DNA of 64,000 bases from the NCBI GenBank assembly GCA_947034885.2, contig OX344752.2, positions 13,764,001 to 13,828,000 on the forward strand, read 5' to 3'. The notes under the pieces were generated by a model that did not search any database, was not told the origin of the DNA, and worked only from the letters and a program-made list of their open reading frames with translations. Origin of the DNA: Thuidium tamariscinum. Its lineage: Eukaryota; Streptophyta; Bryopsida; Hypnales; Thuidiaceae. The translations under genes were made by a program, and so were the position numbers. Shown here one piece after another: positions 1 through 12,584 of this stretch; the first letter of the stretch is position 1, and the number at the start of each line of letters is the position of its first letter.

Positions 1-229
1 CAAAATACACTAAAATGACAAATTTTGCCATCCGTTTTCCTTCATTATTTCTCAATTACATGAAAAAAAACATCAATTACACTAAGAATTCACTTGGACA
101 CTCTTTGTAACTCAACATGAAAGGTCATTGGGAAAAAAACGGATGAAAAAAGTACTGTTCAGCCCTTCTAGTGGCTTGGAGAAGTCATTCGTAAGCCACA
201 GAATGGCGCCGCCGGCGCTTAGGGGTTAA
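1..229. repeat. Right end of a TTAA-bounded TIR element
   Basis: The segment ends in CGCTTAGGGGTTAA, the inverse of the TTAACCCCTAA terminus that bounds many other elements in this window. The left end lies outside the window. The preceding bases (a CCACAGAATGGC-type stretch) resemble the right end of the element at 13607-13837. No coding potential is seen. Confidence 0.55.
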
Positions 230-557
230 GGTAAGAGGTCCTATAATGGACCATCTAAGGGCTGAAACTGAATTTCAGGGAGGTAAAAATTCTAGAAATA
301 TTTTTCAGTAAATTTTCCTTGAAAGACAAGTAGAATTGACATCTTACCCAAGTCGTTTCATATTTTCTTGAGCTTTTTTGAATTAGTTATCAAAATTTGA
401 AGTTGAAAGGACATAGGGCTCTAAAATGGTGCCCTAGCTAAAATGTACACTGTCAGTACATTGTTGAAGGCTATGAAAAAGCAACATGTACAAATACTGT
501 ACATTTAAGATAGGGCACCATTTTAGAACCCGCTCCACTTAAGAGCCTTCTACCTTA
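227..557. repeat. TA-flanked MITE, copy 1
   Basis: It starts TAAGGTAAGAGGTCC and ends CTTCTACCTTA, imperfect inverted termini between TA dinucleotides. It aligns along its length with 50308-50605, sharing a block on either side of 'acccaagtcgtttcatatttt' type sequence. There is no ORF. The TA flank fits a Tc1/mariner or Stowaway-type MITE, but the superfamily is an inference. Confidence 0.6.
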
Positions 558-2474
558 TTGTAGTAATGAAGGACGCATCTAAATTATGGTAGAGGGATTG
601 AGGGACCCATTCCTAACCACATCCTGTCAGCAATCAATAGGGTACCATCATTCCAACCAAGGAGAAAATGGAATGCATTTTCATTTTTTCCTTGGAATGT
701 GTGCTTCTTGTACTTTTCAAGGGTTGAACTAATAAATTCATGATACATAAGTAAACAAGATAGTACAAATCAATGAACAGAAAAGTAGTTCTTGAATGAT
801 CAAAATTGGATGATTCTAAATGTTGATCAATTGTCAAGTCCAACTTTTGCCTTTCAAAATTCATGGTAATTTCAATTCAAGAGATAAAATTACAAATTTT
901 TTTGCAATCCCCATGATTTCTATCAATGCACCTCTAAAAATATTTGCTATGTTTTGTACTACCCTAAATCATGTCCAAATGTGCTTATTTTATCAGAGTG
1001 GGTCCAATGACCGTATTAGTTTGTAAATGGGTTCATTTTTGGCGAAAGGTAAGTGCCCACTTGGCATTTGCTAAATTTCATCATTAGAAGATAATACTTG
1101 TTTGCACAAAGATGAGAGGCCTATTTTTTAGGAGATAGAGAAAATATGTTGGTTTTGCAAAATTTAGTTATGACAAGCTAGCAAGCATTTACACTCAAAT
1201 TTGAAAACTCCATTTCAAAAAAACACCCCCAAGAGATCACTTAGTATATCAAAAACAAATTACATGTATTAAAGTGATTTTTTGACCCCCTATATACTTT
1301 TTATAAACTATGATTTCAACTTATATTTTTGAGATGTGCTTAATAATGACTATATATCTCTATTGCCAAAAATTTTGAACTATGATAATATATGAAATGA
1401 TTTTTAGAGTAGGTTGAAAAATGAACTAAACTTACATGTTGTTCAACTCAAATATTTATAGAGAATGCATTTAAATGACCATGACATCAATATGCAAAAT
1501 TTTTTTTTAATAAAAGTTTATTTTTAACAAATTTTTGTTCATTTTTTAAACAATTTTTTGTTATAAAATAGGGGTGTGAAAGTTATTTTTAGCTCTACAA
1601 TGAATTTTTTTACTTCAAAAATTTGTAACTAATTATAATCGATACATATAAATATCAATAATTCAAGCTATAAACTCTCAAAGTAGGGATATTTTTATTT
1701 TTATTTTTATTTTTATTTTTATTTTAGGACATAAAATAGGGGGTTCAAAATCTTAACACATGTGGTGTCTAAAGGTTATACTAAGTGAATGTCAAAGAAG
1801 GTTTGTCTACCTTTTTCAGCCTCCCTTGCATTGAAGGATGTGCAAATTAGGCAACATGTCTTACTTGACTTTTGTCTTAATCAATGTGCAATAATGAAGA
1901 GTACAATTGGACAATTTCAACTCCACTCTTTACTTAATGTTCTATCCACTCCATTTAGAAATTAAGAGTGCCATATAAACTGTAAAATCTAGTTTTCTTC
2001 AAAATTAATAAGTACTAAGTGATGATTACTATAGTAGTGGTAGGCCTTAGCTATTCTCTATTAAATGTCTACAAAATTGCTTTTAGTAGCATACTACTGT
2101 AGCTACTATCGAGCTTTAACATTTGCCAACTTTCACATGTGGGAATGCATTTCTTCTTTACAAGTCTAACACTACCTTTTGAAGACCAAGTGGGAACAAA
2201 CCTTAAGTCATTGGCTTCAAGAAAGGTCTTGTCCTTTTAGGGTTTATCCCTAAATTCTCTAAATCCATATTGTGAATGGTGAACATAAGGCTTTTAGCCA
2301 ATGTTTTGTTCAAATACTTTCTCATTAATCCAATGCAATACTTGAATCTCTAAAAGATAAACTTTCTTTTCGACTAATTTGTATTTGTAGTAAGTAATGA
2401 AAATAACATATTCACAGCTATAGATCTAAGTAAGAATGTGTGAAAATATACAAAAAGAGTTTGGCTTTAAAAGA
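558..2474. other. AT-rich intergenic stretch
   Basis: I see no gene here. It holds AT-rich sequence and a hexanucleotide microsatellite of ATTTTT units at about 1691-1725. Confidence 0.6.
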
Positions 2475-2706
2475 TTAACCCCTAAGCGCCTCAATCTTTT
2501 TTTGAATTTCTGCACATTTTTGCTTATAGCTTGTACATATATATTATTTACCAAATTTTAATGAATTTGTCCATTAAGGAAGGTTGTCTTTTCTAGATTC
2601 AAATATTACATTTGATAAATGAAAAGTTAGGTGGATGAAACAGTGCCTTGAAGCCCTCTGTTCATCGTCGAGAGTATGGACATCGGAGCACTTTGATGCG
2701 ATTTAA
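2475..2706. repeat. 0.23-kb TTAA MITE, subfamily III copy 1
   Basis: It begins TTAACCCCTAAGCGCC and aligns over its whole length with 13958-14185. Shared blocks include the TTTTTGAATTT-TGCACATTTTTGCTTA region and the GGTTGTCTTTTCTA region. The right end is degenerate but closes at TTAA. There is no coding capacity. Confidence 0.65.
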
Positions 2707-3270
2707 TGCAATTTAGAACTTTGAAAATGTAGATTTGTCAAATGTTTGTTTGTTCATGAAGTAGAGTCAAACCTGAGTTTTGAATCTTCCATTCAAAAAC
2801 CAGTTGCGGCACCCACCACTGTTTAGAGACATATGCTTCTTTCACAATGGGTGAAATTAGAATCACTAAATTTGCTACAGAATTATATAATTGAATCAGG
2901 TGAATCAACAAGAAAATTCACAAGAAATTCATGTATAATTGAATCAGCTGGGGATGAAATAAATCAGACGTTGGGCTACGGAGAAGTCAATTCCTTCATG
3001 CTCATATGATGCCTAGCATTCCAGCAATATATTTGATCCCATTATAACGCTGCTCAGACGAGGTTTCAAAACTGTATAAAAATCCTGGTGGATGTTGCGC
3101 AGATGTGGACTTTGTTAAGATTTTGTCCAGTTATGTCTGCATCCGTCTCCTTTCCAAAGGTTCAATCAGAACAGAATGCAGTTTATAAGGTTGTCCTTTT
3201 GTAATGCAGACTTCTAAACACACAAGACTTCTATTCATTATCTTGGGTCCTAAAAAAACAAATCTGACTT
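2707..3270. other. Intergenic, probable 3' region of the SPPL1 gene
   Basis: No ORF or RNA gene is recognised. It lies directly 3' of the SPPL1 stop codon on the minus strand and probably holds its 3' UTR and terminator. I cannot fix a poly(A) site. Confidence 0.4.
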
Positions 3271-5518
3271 TCAGGGCTCCACCAAACTAGTCTTTTCGGT
3301 AACTATCGGCCTCGGACCACTCCAAAGCTCAGCAAGTTCACCTCGAGCCCATGCAGCACCTAAAATTGATCCTAAAGTACTGGGCACCTGCAACAAGGTT
3401 GAGAAGTAATTTAGCAACACGTAATACCAGCTGGGAATCAGGAAAGCACAAATGCATTGAGTCCTGGCAAGGTAAACCAAATTCAAGTGAATCGAATGTT
3501 AAAACAGCTCACAACAGATTATTCGTGTCAGTACTTATCCAGGCATCCAGCGTGCATACTAAGCTGTCTAGGCTAGACTTTACAACTCATATGATTCATG
3601 GCGAAATAAACGTCAATAATGTAGAATTTGTTTTCACTTATTTACCATCTACATGATCAAGAGCGAGGTGCCAGCACTGAAAATTTGAATTGTAATTTAA
3701 AAGCCATTGCAAATTTGACAAACCTACAATGATTGATTACATATAGCTTCTAGAATGAGTGTAATTACCATCTTTGTCATCGACCATGTCATGCCATAGG
3801 GCAATTCCTCCAATCAAGAAGCATGCAATCAAGCTATCCAAATATACCTAGCCAGTCTCTTTTTCGAATCACTTCTATATGTTTGATTATATCTTCATGA
3901 GTAGTTGGTTTGTGCAATGTTGGTTCTCATGAACTTGTCGTATTGCCGACACAAATCTTTTCAACGATTCCATTGTTCTATCCGCCAATCGTACAGACCT
4001 ACGTATGGTGAATGCTGGCTCTACAATTCCTACCATGCAAGAAGACCCACGAAAACTACGCACCAGATAGAGGAGCGCAGGTTGGGCCATCTGCGACAGC
4101 AGACCGGCAGCAAGAGCTGCCACCATGCCCACAGCATAGCCAACTCCACCAAACTGGATGTACTTGTTTCCCCTTGAAAACGTACCCTCGTTATCACGCT
4201 CCCTGACTTTTCGATGATCGAAGCAGAGCACAAGTGATAAAAGCATCCCTGGAATGGCCTGTGATAGAAGCAACAACTTCGTGCATCAGGAACGAGAGCT
4301 GATGTTCGCACGCTACGAGCAAATGCAGGCTACAGACAAATCTCCAAGGTTCCCAAACAAGATTTGAAGAGTGGAAGGCACATGACAATAGATTAAAAGA
4401 CCAAGGAATCATCATGGTTGTAAAAATAACTAAATCAATTGATCATATTGTGAAATATCAATTCATTCAGATGGGGTCAAATTGGTATCACTAGAATCAG
4501 TAAAAAACATTGTATGTGCTGGTCCAAAAAACAAACAAAATTGGACAAAGAAATTACTTTTATGAACCACTCAAAATTGCTAAAAGAGTATGAGGCCTAA
4601 TTGGGGTTTCTTGGTCCAATAGAGGTTAATTGAGGCTTCTGTGGCATTGTGCAGAATCGGATTCCACCTTTCTCATATTGTGAACAATGAGAAGAAAAAA
4701 ACGCTTACCATGTCGCCAAGGCCGATCATGAGGTATTGACCGCGAAAATTCACGCGGGGTGAATCCCAGAAGCTGCGGGGGAAAATAAGCTTCAAAGGCA
4801 GGTCCAACTTCTTGGCGACGACCTCAGAGAATTTCTGCATGTTCAAGGAGCTTGCAACTGTGTGCACCGGGTTGGAAGTTTGTCGAGTGGCTACAGTGAC
4901 CATAACGTTGGAGCCAAACAGCTGCTCGGAGAAGAACACCCAAAAGACGTCATACACAAACAAGCCGACCAGCACCAGAGCACAGACCTTGATGTTGGGC
5001 AAGCGCACATGGCTCACGAAGGCAATGCAGAGGGAGATTCCCAGCACGTTGTTCAACAGCCAATGCCCAGTCACCATCCAGGTGGTCACCACCCCAATGC
5101 AAAACACAGCTAGCACTGCTTGGGAACGGGAGATCGGCCCACACCAGCTTCGGCTCACCACCACCACATCCCCTACTCGGGCATTCAAGGCAGCCATAAA
5201 TGGAGCCAACGTGAACCCCAACGAGAGGAACGACGATACCAAAGTGAACGCCATGATGACCATGGACACGGAGGAAAACAAATAGAACATGATGAGCAAG
5301 GAGCAGGAGCATGTGATGGGGATCAACAGGGCCTGGGAGGTGTCGAGAGTTACAGCCACGCCAGACTGACTCCCCACTCCAGTATAGTCACGGTGCCTTT
5401 CGCCCTCCTTCTCAAATGCCAAAGCCCGCTGCGCCGAAGCCAACACCACCGACACTGAAGTGATGAGTAGCACGACATAAGCAGGCTCGAACAGATGAAT
5501 TAGCCTCCATAGCTCCAT
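3271..5518 (-). CDS. SPPL1: Signal peptide peptidase-like 1 (GxGD intramembrane aspartyl protease)
   Basis: Three exons on the minus strand join in phase 0 at GT-AG sites: 5518-4709, 4258-4064 and 3387-3271 (stop TGA). They give 373 residues, close to the roughly 370 usual for plant SPPL1. The catalytic Asp motifs are both present: YD at 189-190 inside FVYDVFWVFF, and GLGD at 266-269 ending exon 1. The C-terminal PAL motif is at 330-332 (QPALLYL). Several hydrophobic segments fit the nine-TM fold of the family, which cleaves type II single-pass membrane segments in endomembranes. The conserved VRLPNIK and LCFDHRK stretches also match. The start is the first ATG, followed by a hydrophobic segment with no cleavable signal. 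Intron 1 carries a transposon at 4393-4629. The substrate is unknown. Confidence 0.94.
4393..4629. mobile_element. TTAA MITE inside SPPL1 intron 1 (subfamily IV copy 1)
   Basis: It is bounded by TTAA and has inverted termini AAGACCAAGGAATC and GTTTCTTGGTCCAATAGAGG. It aligns with 6214-6420, with shared internal blocks such as TATCACTAG and TATGTGCTGG. It makes up about half of intron 1 (4259-4708) and leaves both splice sites intact. Confidence 0.7.
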
Positions 5519-7660
5519 TGGTTTCCTCCGCTGCTTTCAGCAATCTTTCGGCAATCTTTCAGCAATCTGATGGCTGAACTGATGAGCCCTTTCGAGACGC
5601 ACAGTGCGGCACATAGATTCAGCCTCAGATCTGGTTGCCTTCACCACCTCAACGTCATTCTATATGAAACAGCTCAGCTCTTTCAGGTAAAGCATGAAAC
5701 AGAGAGGAGGTCTAGGAAGTCTTGGCGGATGAAAGGACGACAGATCATTTTGATGTCAAAGATCCTGAATCCACGCTCTTACGGGAGCCAAGTTCGGCAA
5801 CGGCGGCATCGTTACATACTGCATTTGCAGAAAAGCTGCTCTGCAAATTCAGCACAGAAAGAATGGAATGTGAACCTGCAAGTGTAGACACAGCAACGAT
5901 AGGGTTTCATTTATCTCTCATCGACAAAGCCTGCAGATGTACTGAAAAGTGTACAGACGAGTACAAAACTGGAGAAAATAGTAAAGAAATTGCCATACAT
6001 TCCAAAGAGATGAACAGAATCTGATTGAAACCCATCAAGAACAACATACACGTAGGTGTATTTCAATTGCCCCAACCTACTCAGTCAAATTATTCTGTTT
6101 CAGCACAACATTCGCAAGCAAAAGCACTTCTACCACATGTCCTCATTCACCCCTTTTACATTCTGCGTGACCTAATTCTTGGCAATGAAACAATGGCTCA
6201 GATTTTAACCCCCTTAACCCCGAAAGGACCAAGAACTCATGGTAATAAGACAACCAATTCGATTAATGTAAAAAATCAATAATTAAGATCGGACCAAGGT
6301 TTACATCACTAGCAACAGTGCAATACGTAGCATGTGCTGGGGGCAAAAATTACGACATACTCATAACTGCTCCATTTAACATGAGGCTCAGTTTCGAATT
6401 CTTGGTCCTTGAGGGGTTAATTAGGGCTTAAAGATTGACATTCTGATAGACTGATTTGTAATAGACCATGTGGTGGAATACCTCGAAAATAGAATCATCC
6501 AAGGCAGCTCTCAACTAAGGTTTTAGTGTCAACGAAGGTAGCAACACACGAACAGCGCCAATAGCCGACTTTCACGGCAAGACCTAACGACAACAACTGT
6601 TCAACACTCTCAGACAAAAGCGCAGAGCTTCAGAACACGTTCGATTAGGTCGCTGATGAGCTGACGATCAGTGGCAATTGCAGCAGGAAATCACTTCAAC
6701 TTCTACCAGAACGCAGCAATTCCACACCTCACCACTTCAAAACTTCAGACGCCCAACAGAACCAACACATTGTTTTGCTCCTACCAAAGTACCCAGCTCT
6801 TACAAACCCTTTCGAATTCACAGTCAGCCGATCTCATGGGCGATCGAAAGTTCACATACCAGCACTACTTCAGACATTCGTGGGGGTCAATTCGCCATAG
6901 CCAAAGAAAACCACGGTTGGTGGAGAGAGAGAAAGACTCGCAGAGCAGAGCCTTGACGACCCGAAGTGCAACCCATCCCCAAGGTCCAAGTCATCCGCCA
7001 ACTCAGCAAATGGTAGGTCCAGCCTCTCACATCACGTCTCGCACAGAACCGGCCTTACCGGAGACGGAGGCGGGCCGGTCCCACCGTAGAAGCACTTGCC
7101 CTATTTCAAAATTTGGATTTGCTGTGAATCGGGTCTATTAAGTTAGGGTTGCAATTTATGCAACTGAGCTACTCTATCATCGACAAAGGTGCCCTCACTG
7201 TAGACCGGAGCTTATTTGATGCCAAATCATCCTCCGCAGATGCTGGAGTCGCGGCGACGGGATCGGTTTATTTCTTTTTTTAGCCGCAGTATATAGGTCC
7301 GGTTCATTTTTTGGTTAAGGATACTCAAGTGGCGATCATGTAAAACAGTAAAAAATCTTATTTATGCAATACGTTCATGGGGGTTTCATACTTTACTGTA
7401 ATATGAAAAGATGAGGGGAATGCATTCAGACATGGCCAATCCTCTGAGAATCCTGGAATTTGCGACAAATTTCTGCCATAAATGATTACAGTTCTCTGCA
7501 GCGTGGAATGCAGGAGCTTATCCAACGTCAGCCAGTGACCCCCTCAGTCAGACCCCGCCTGGAGGCTTCTATGGAAACAGCGCCTCTTTGATTTGGTACA
7601 ACAAAGGAGCCCTATATCGCGGCGACTGGTGCCACTAGAGTGAGCTTGCCCATGCTCTTG
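5519..7660. promoter_or_regulatory. Intergenic region between divergent SPPL1 and transaldolase genes
   Basis: About 2.1 kb separate the SPPL1 ATG (-) from the transaldolase TATA box (+). It should hold both promoters. The 6.6-7.1 kb part is less AT-rich and, read on the minus strand, has a CT-rich tract (about 6930-6950) such as a SPPL1 5' leader could have. I could not define a leader intron. A TTAA MITE sits at 6214-6420. An open frame at 6671-7141 starts only at GTG and has no family resemblance. Confidence 0.45.
6214..6420. mobile_element. TTAA MITE, subfamily IV copy 2
   Basis: It is a 207-bp element with TTAACCCCGAAAGGACCAAG at the left and CTTGGTCCTTGAGGGGTTAA at the right, an inverted pair of about 25 bp. 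It has no ORF. It is related to the copy in SPPL1 intron 1. Confidence 0.8.
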
Positions 7661-7662
7661 CC

Positions 7663-7668
7663 TATAAG
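7663..7668 (+). promoter_or_regulatory. TATA box of the transaldolase gene
   Basis: TATAAG stands about 30 bp before a pyrimidine-rich leader with CTCG tandem repeats (about 7706-7725), a layout typical of plant core promoters. Transcription probably begins near 7690-7700. Confidence 0.6.
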
Positions 7669-7761
7669 TGAAGTCGCCTCCTCATTCCTGTACCTTTCTC
7701 CCTCCCTCGCTCGCTCGCTCGCTCTCCTTGGGCAATTTTCTTTGCGAAGTTTGCAAGCCAG

Positions 7762-8274
7762 GTGAGCATGGTGAAGATGAATACACCGTTCGATTGCTAT
7801 GTTTCTTGATTTTGCTACAACTATTGCGAGTTTGTTGTTGTTTCCGGAGTCTTGTTGCTGGTGTTGCTGTTTTTGAGTTTTGTACCTGCGATCGGGCTGT
7901 AAGGTTCGTCAAGGTTTTGTGTCAGTGCCATTTTGCTATGTGCTGATTGAATGCTCAATTACAGAGTAGTATCGGCATCATCTCCCTGGCAGTGTACCGG
8001 AGGCATTGTACTCTGAAAAGGAACAGGGATCGGAGTAAAACGATAGTTTTCTTGATCGGCAAGCCCTTTGTTAATTGTGCATAGAGCTCATCCTTAGTTT
8101 CCTTTTAGTTCCTCTTAAACGGTGTTTTCTGGATTGAGGGTTTTGAAGCTTCGGCGAGGGGTACTGCATGATGCGTTTGTTGCTTGTCTCTCTAAGAAAG
8201 TTTTGGGGTAGCCAATTCGTTGGTTTGAGAAGAATATTCTGCTTCTAGAATGCTGACGTTCTGCTGTGGTGCAG
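7762..8274 (+). other. 5'-leader intron of the transaldolase gene
   Basis: A donor (GCCAG then GTGAGC) at 7762 and an acceptor (GTGGTGCAG) ending at 8274 bracket a 513-bp T-rich stretch that stops nine bases short of the start codon. Leader introns of this size are common in highly expressed plant genes. The splice is predicted, not observed. Confidence 0.65.
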
Positions 8275-8283
8275 GTGCTCGAG

Positions 8284-11053
8284 ATGGCAGCTCTGAAGAT
8301 GTACTGTTCGTCTGCCGTTTTGGGAAATAATTTGGGAACAAGCGTGACGAATGGCACGACTCTTGCTTCTGGGGAGTTTGTGGGCTTGAAGATGATGCCG
8401 TCGTTGAAAGCATCGTCTTTCACCACGCGCTCGCCTGTGTACGCAGCGCCTGTGACACACTTGGCCAAGTGAGCCTCCTTACAACATTCCTGAATTGTTC
8501 CCTTCTGTGCCATCCGTCTTTCACAGAAATTAATACACTCTGACTGAGTGTTAAATTGTTAACACCTAAATACCAAGCTGTTTCTTACAGCAGTTCTGAG
8601 GAGGTCATATGGGGACTCTGTTTTGTCTAATTTTGTTCATTGTTTGATCATCGCAGACCATAATCCTCTTTGATTCTGGTGATAAAAAATTTGCTCCCAT
8701 TTCCACAATATGGTCAGCCAAATTGGTCATATTGAAGCCCTGGATCCTTTTGAGACTTTAAGACAGTACTGATGTTTTGATAGTTGATAAATGCTGGTTT
8801 GCAGATGCTGGAATACCATCTCAACCGAGAAGAAGACACTTCTACATGACTTGTATGACCAGCAAAAGCAGAGCCCGTGGTACGACAATCTTCGTCGCCC
8901 AGTGACCATACTGGAGCCTTTGATCAAGAGTGGCGTTCGAGGCGTCACCAGCAACCCTACGGTACTCTTTCTAGAAAAGAAAAATCTGTGTTTGTTTGAG
9001 TGCTCGGGTTTGCTGGCAACCGGGTCTACTGCGTTGAAGAATTCTATCTTAAAATGAAAATGTTCTCGTTGTGGTTATTACACGCTCGTGGGCTCACTGT
9101 AGGTCTTTGTTTTGCAGATTTTTGAAAAGGCCATAACAGGGTCTGCCGAATATGACGATCAGTTCAGGTATTACTTCTCTTGTTATAGATACACTGTGCA
9201 AAGCTTAAGAACATTTTCTATTCTGTTGTTTGTGTCATTTTGTATTTTTCGATTAGCCGGTGCCTGGTCCAGTGCCACTTCTTGAACTCTCAAATCCCGG
9301 GCTAAGCACTTATGCCTTCATTTTTTGTGCCCGTCACAGGCACTGCATTAGAGAAGGCAAGAACGTGGAGGAAGCATACTGGGAACTTGTCATTAAAGAC
9401 ATTCAGGATGCTTGTGACTTGTTTTTGCCACTTTACCAAAAGAGTGCTGGTATTGATGGTTACATTTCCGTCGAAGTCTCCCCTCTTTTGGCAAACGAAA
9501 CTCAAGCCACCATCGATGCTGCAAAGTATTTACACCAGAGGGTAAACCGACCCAATGTCCTCATCAAGATCCCGGCAACGTTGGAGTGCATTGAATCAAT
9601 CACACAAGTCATCGCTTCATCCATCAGTGTAAATGTGACGGTAAGCGTTTGATTCCACGTTTCTAGAACTTATACCTTGGCATCCTCGCAAATGGCTGCG
9701 AATTGTATGATATTGACCTTCGTGCTAGTGGTGTAGTTTTATTCTATCAACTACTGTAGTTGCAGGCATAACGGTTGGTGAATCACAATTCTCTAGACGT
9801 TTAGGTTACGAGCAGGAGTGATGATACCATCAGTTGTCATTTATTGTTATTCTAGATGCCTTTGTTCAACCTTATTTCTGATGCATTACGGTTTTCTCTC
9901 CTACAGCTCATATTTTCTCTAGCGAGGTACGAGGCAGTCATTGATGCATACATAGCGGGACTTGAGGCAGTTGAAGGAGATCTGTCGAAGATAGCGAGTG
10001 TTGCTTCCTTTTTTGTCAGTCGTGTGGATGCATTGATTGACAAGAAGCTGAATGCGATCGGCACCAAGGAGGCACTGGAGCTGAAGGGCAAGGTTTGCAG
10101 TCTCCTTGTAGCAAGTAGAGGAATTGTGCTTAAATTAAGACTTGGATGACAATCATTTATTGAACTGTTATTTGTTTCATTGACCTCATAATCAGCATAT
10201 TCAAAGAGTGCAAATTGCACAATGTATTTGCGAAAAGGAAGAAAGTGGCTTACTAACAATTAACAGGGAGCTTATTCGTAAATCTTGATGTGACTTTATG
10301 AAGGCATTAGGCTTTGCCTTCAGTAATGCTGCTGCTACACCTTCAATGATTCTGGGATCATTTCTACATTTTTTTTTCTGTTGTCTTAGGAATCTTCCGT
10401 ATGCTTCAATTGATACATTTGAAGTTTAGATCTTACGGTTCGATCGAATATCCAAAATCCTCGGTCATGACGTTTTGCTGTTGTCCTTGATACAGGCTGC
10501 AAATGCACAGGCGGCCTTAGCATTCAAGCTCTATCAGGAGAAGTTTTCTGGTCCACGTTGGGAAGCGTTGGCAAAACGGGGAGCACAGAAGCAGAGAGTG
10601 CTTTGGGCTTCCACTGGTGTGAAGGACCCATCTTATCCAGATACTCTCTATGTCAATCCTCTTATCGGCCCTGATACCGTGAGTTCTAGAAGGAAATTTC
10701 AATATTTTTTTTCTCTGGTGCGAACTTCCTTCATTGCAGATATTTATTCAAGTTACACAGGACTACCGCTACTCTGGTCTGACTGTGTTTTGCATGAATT
10801 GTAGGTTACCACCATGCCTGATGTGGCTCTGAATGCCTTTGCGGACCATGGAACGGTGGCGAGAACCATCGATGCTGACTTGGCCGGGGCGAAAAGTGTT
10901 TATGACAAGATCGAGGAGTTGGGCATTCGTTGGGAGGATGTTGGCCTGCAGTTGGAGCATGAAGGCGTTGCATCATTCAAGAAAAGTTTTACTGATCTGG
11001 TCCAGAATCTAACGGGGAAAGCGGATCACCTTGCCAAGAGTAAGCTCTCCTAA
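8284..11053 (+). CDS. TAL: Transaldolase, plastid-targeted
   Basis: Seven coding exons join at GT-AG sites: 8284-8468, 8805-8961, 9118-9167, 9340-9640, 9907-10092, 10496-10678 and 10805-11053 (stop TAA). They give 436 residues, the usual length of plastid-type plant transaldolases. Residues 1-60 are rich in Ser, Thr and Val and look like a transit peptide. The Schiff-base Lys is K207 in VLIKIPAT. The probable catalytic acids are D89 in WYDNLRRP and E176 in SVEVSP. TSNPT at 110-114, [11 protein letters not shown] and GPRWEAL are family signatures. The enzyme moves a dihydroxyacetone unit between sedoheptulose-7-P and glyceraldehyde-3-P in the non-oxidative pentose phosphate pathway. The first ATG after the leader intron is used; an upstream GTG is ignored. 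Confidence 0.96.
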
Positions 11054-11924
11054 TCATGCACGACATATTATCTGAATGTGAAGTTGTTTCAAAGTTTCCT
11101 CGACCTTGTAAATTCCACATTAGAGGAGTCAAAGTCCGTGACTCTAAAGTTCTGCGCGCAAGATTCTTTTTCCCTATCCTTTTCGAGCAAGCTTTGTGAT
11201 TCAGAGCCGACAATTCTTATTGAAGATTCTAGTTCTTACGAAGAATTTTCAGTCTTCATTTGAGAATTGCCTCTCATTACCGAACACTCAACATTTGATC
11301 TTTAGCAGTTATGAGAGCTTACTCTTCTCCATGGGAGATGGTAACTAGAGATGATTAAACAATGGCTTTCATTGTAGAGACCAGGCATTGTACTTGGTGA
11401 CTGGCCAGTGCCTGTAATCGTCTTGGGCCTCCCAGCTGAGATGAGCACGAAGTGTGCTCATGCAGAATCTATATCGTTTCCAAGGGTTTGAGGCAGCTTC
11501 CCAAAGAATGTTATGAAGTCTCACACTGTGGACCTGTTGCTTCATGACAACATCACCAATTTTTCTCATCGTGGTGTTTTCTTTTCCTTTTTTGCAGGTC
11601 TTTAAATGTAGTATCATGGTGTTTGCGGTTTCTGCGGTGTTTCAGGGACATGACATAAGCAGGCGAACTGATGTTGTGGTATGTGGTTTTTGACTCTCCG
11701 AATTTGGTCAAACATTGACCTCTCTATGTCACATCACAACGATGAAGTATATATGGACTGCAAAGTAAAGACTGATAGTTTAGATTGCCAGATGGCTGCT
11801 TTTGGGAATTTCTTGCAATGCATTTACGTTTTTCAGTTGTTGTACAGCCAAGTCCACTGTTAATACTGAAGTGGAATCTGCTAGTTTTACCTGTCATCTA
11901 TTTTATCCATACCTTGAGTTAGGC
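11054..11924. other. Transaldolase 3' region and spacer
   Basis: No second gene is recognised. The short open frames have no family resemblance. The transaldolase 3' UTR is expected at the left side. Confidence 0.4.
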
Positions 11925-12140
11925 TATTTGTTTGTTTTGTCTGTTTCATTGAGATCTCTAGGAGGGTACCGTTGGAAAGCCCTCGGCAAGGAGGGTGCAC
12001 GGGCTTTGTCTCGTGGCATTAGGACCATAACTTTCACGGTGTGAAAGCTACGGATTTTGTAGTTATTTCTGGGTCTAAAAAATTAGAGTATTACTTTTAC
12101 TTTTGTTTTGGCTGAGGCAACAGCGCAGGGCTCACTAGTC
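11925..12140 (+). repeat. Dispersed 250-bp repeat 'R', degenerate copy A
   Basis: It aligns with 34612-34860 and, inverted, with 59371-59620 and 60544-60796. Shared blocks are a TTGTTTTGT run, GAGATCTC, GGTGCACGGGCTTTG, GTGTGAAAG, TTACTTTTACTTT and CACTAGTCCA. This is the most decayed copy; its frame is broken by a stop. Confidence 0.55.
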
Positions 12141-12584
12141 CATGTGAATCGACAATGCTCGAAGGCGCTGATTTCTTCAAGTCTGCATCCTGCTGTTGCA
12201 TTTGCAAAATAAAATTTTACATCTTTTGAACAACAGTACGTGAAGAAACCTTTTCCTGTAGGAGGACCTTTTGCAATGTGTCAAAAAATTGTTACAAACG
12301 AGCTCAATTTTTAATTCTGATAAGTACAGCATTTGAATACGGCTGTCAAAGCTTATCCGCAGTTGCTGAAGTCTCAAACTGCTGCCAAATTATACACCCA
12401 ACAGGCTGACTCTATTTGGCAAAAGCTCAATCAAGTATGGCTCCAGTCCTCGAATATTGCGACCCATCAGGGCAACCAAATTATTAGTTGGCAAAAGGAT
12501 GATCACCTTCCCTGTTCATTTATGCTTCTGCTCATTATCTCTTCATGTCCACCTCTGGTTTGGACTTTTTGCTCTCTTTTTCCT

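Noticed and set aside
4812..5458. Long plus-strand frames opposite SPPL1 exon 1
   Set aside because: They are antisense shadows of a GC-rich coding exon; the minus-strand protein is unmistakable.
6671..7141. 156-codon open frame upstream of the transaldolase gene
   Set aside because: It starts at GTG, has no recognisable domain and lies where promoter or leader sequence of the flanking genes is expected.
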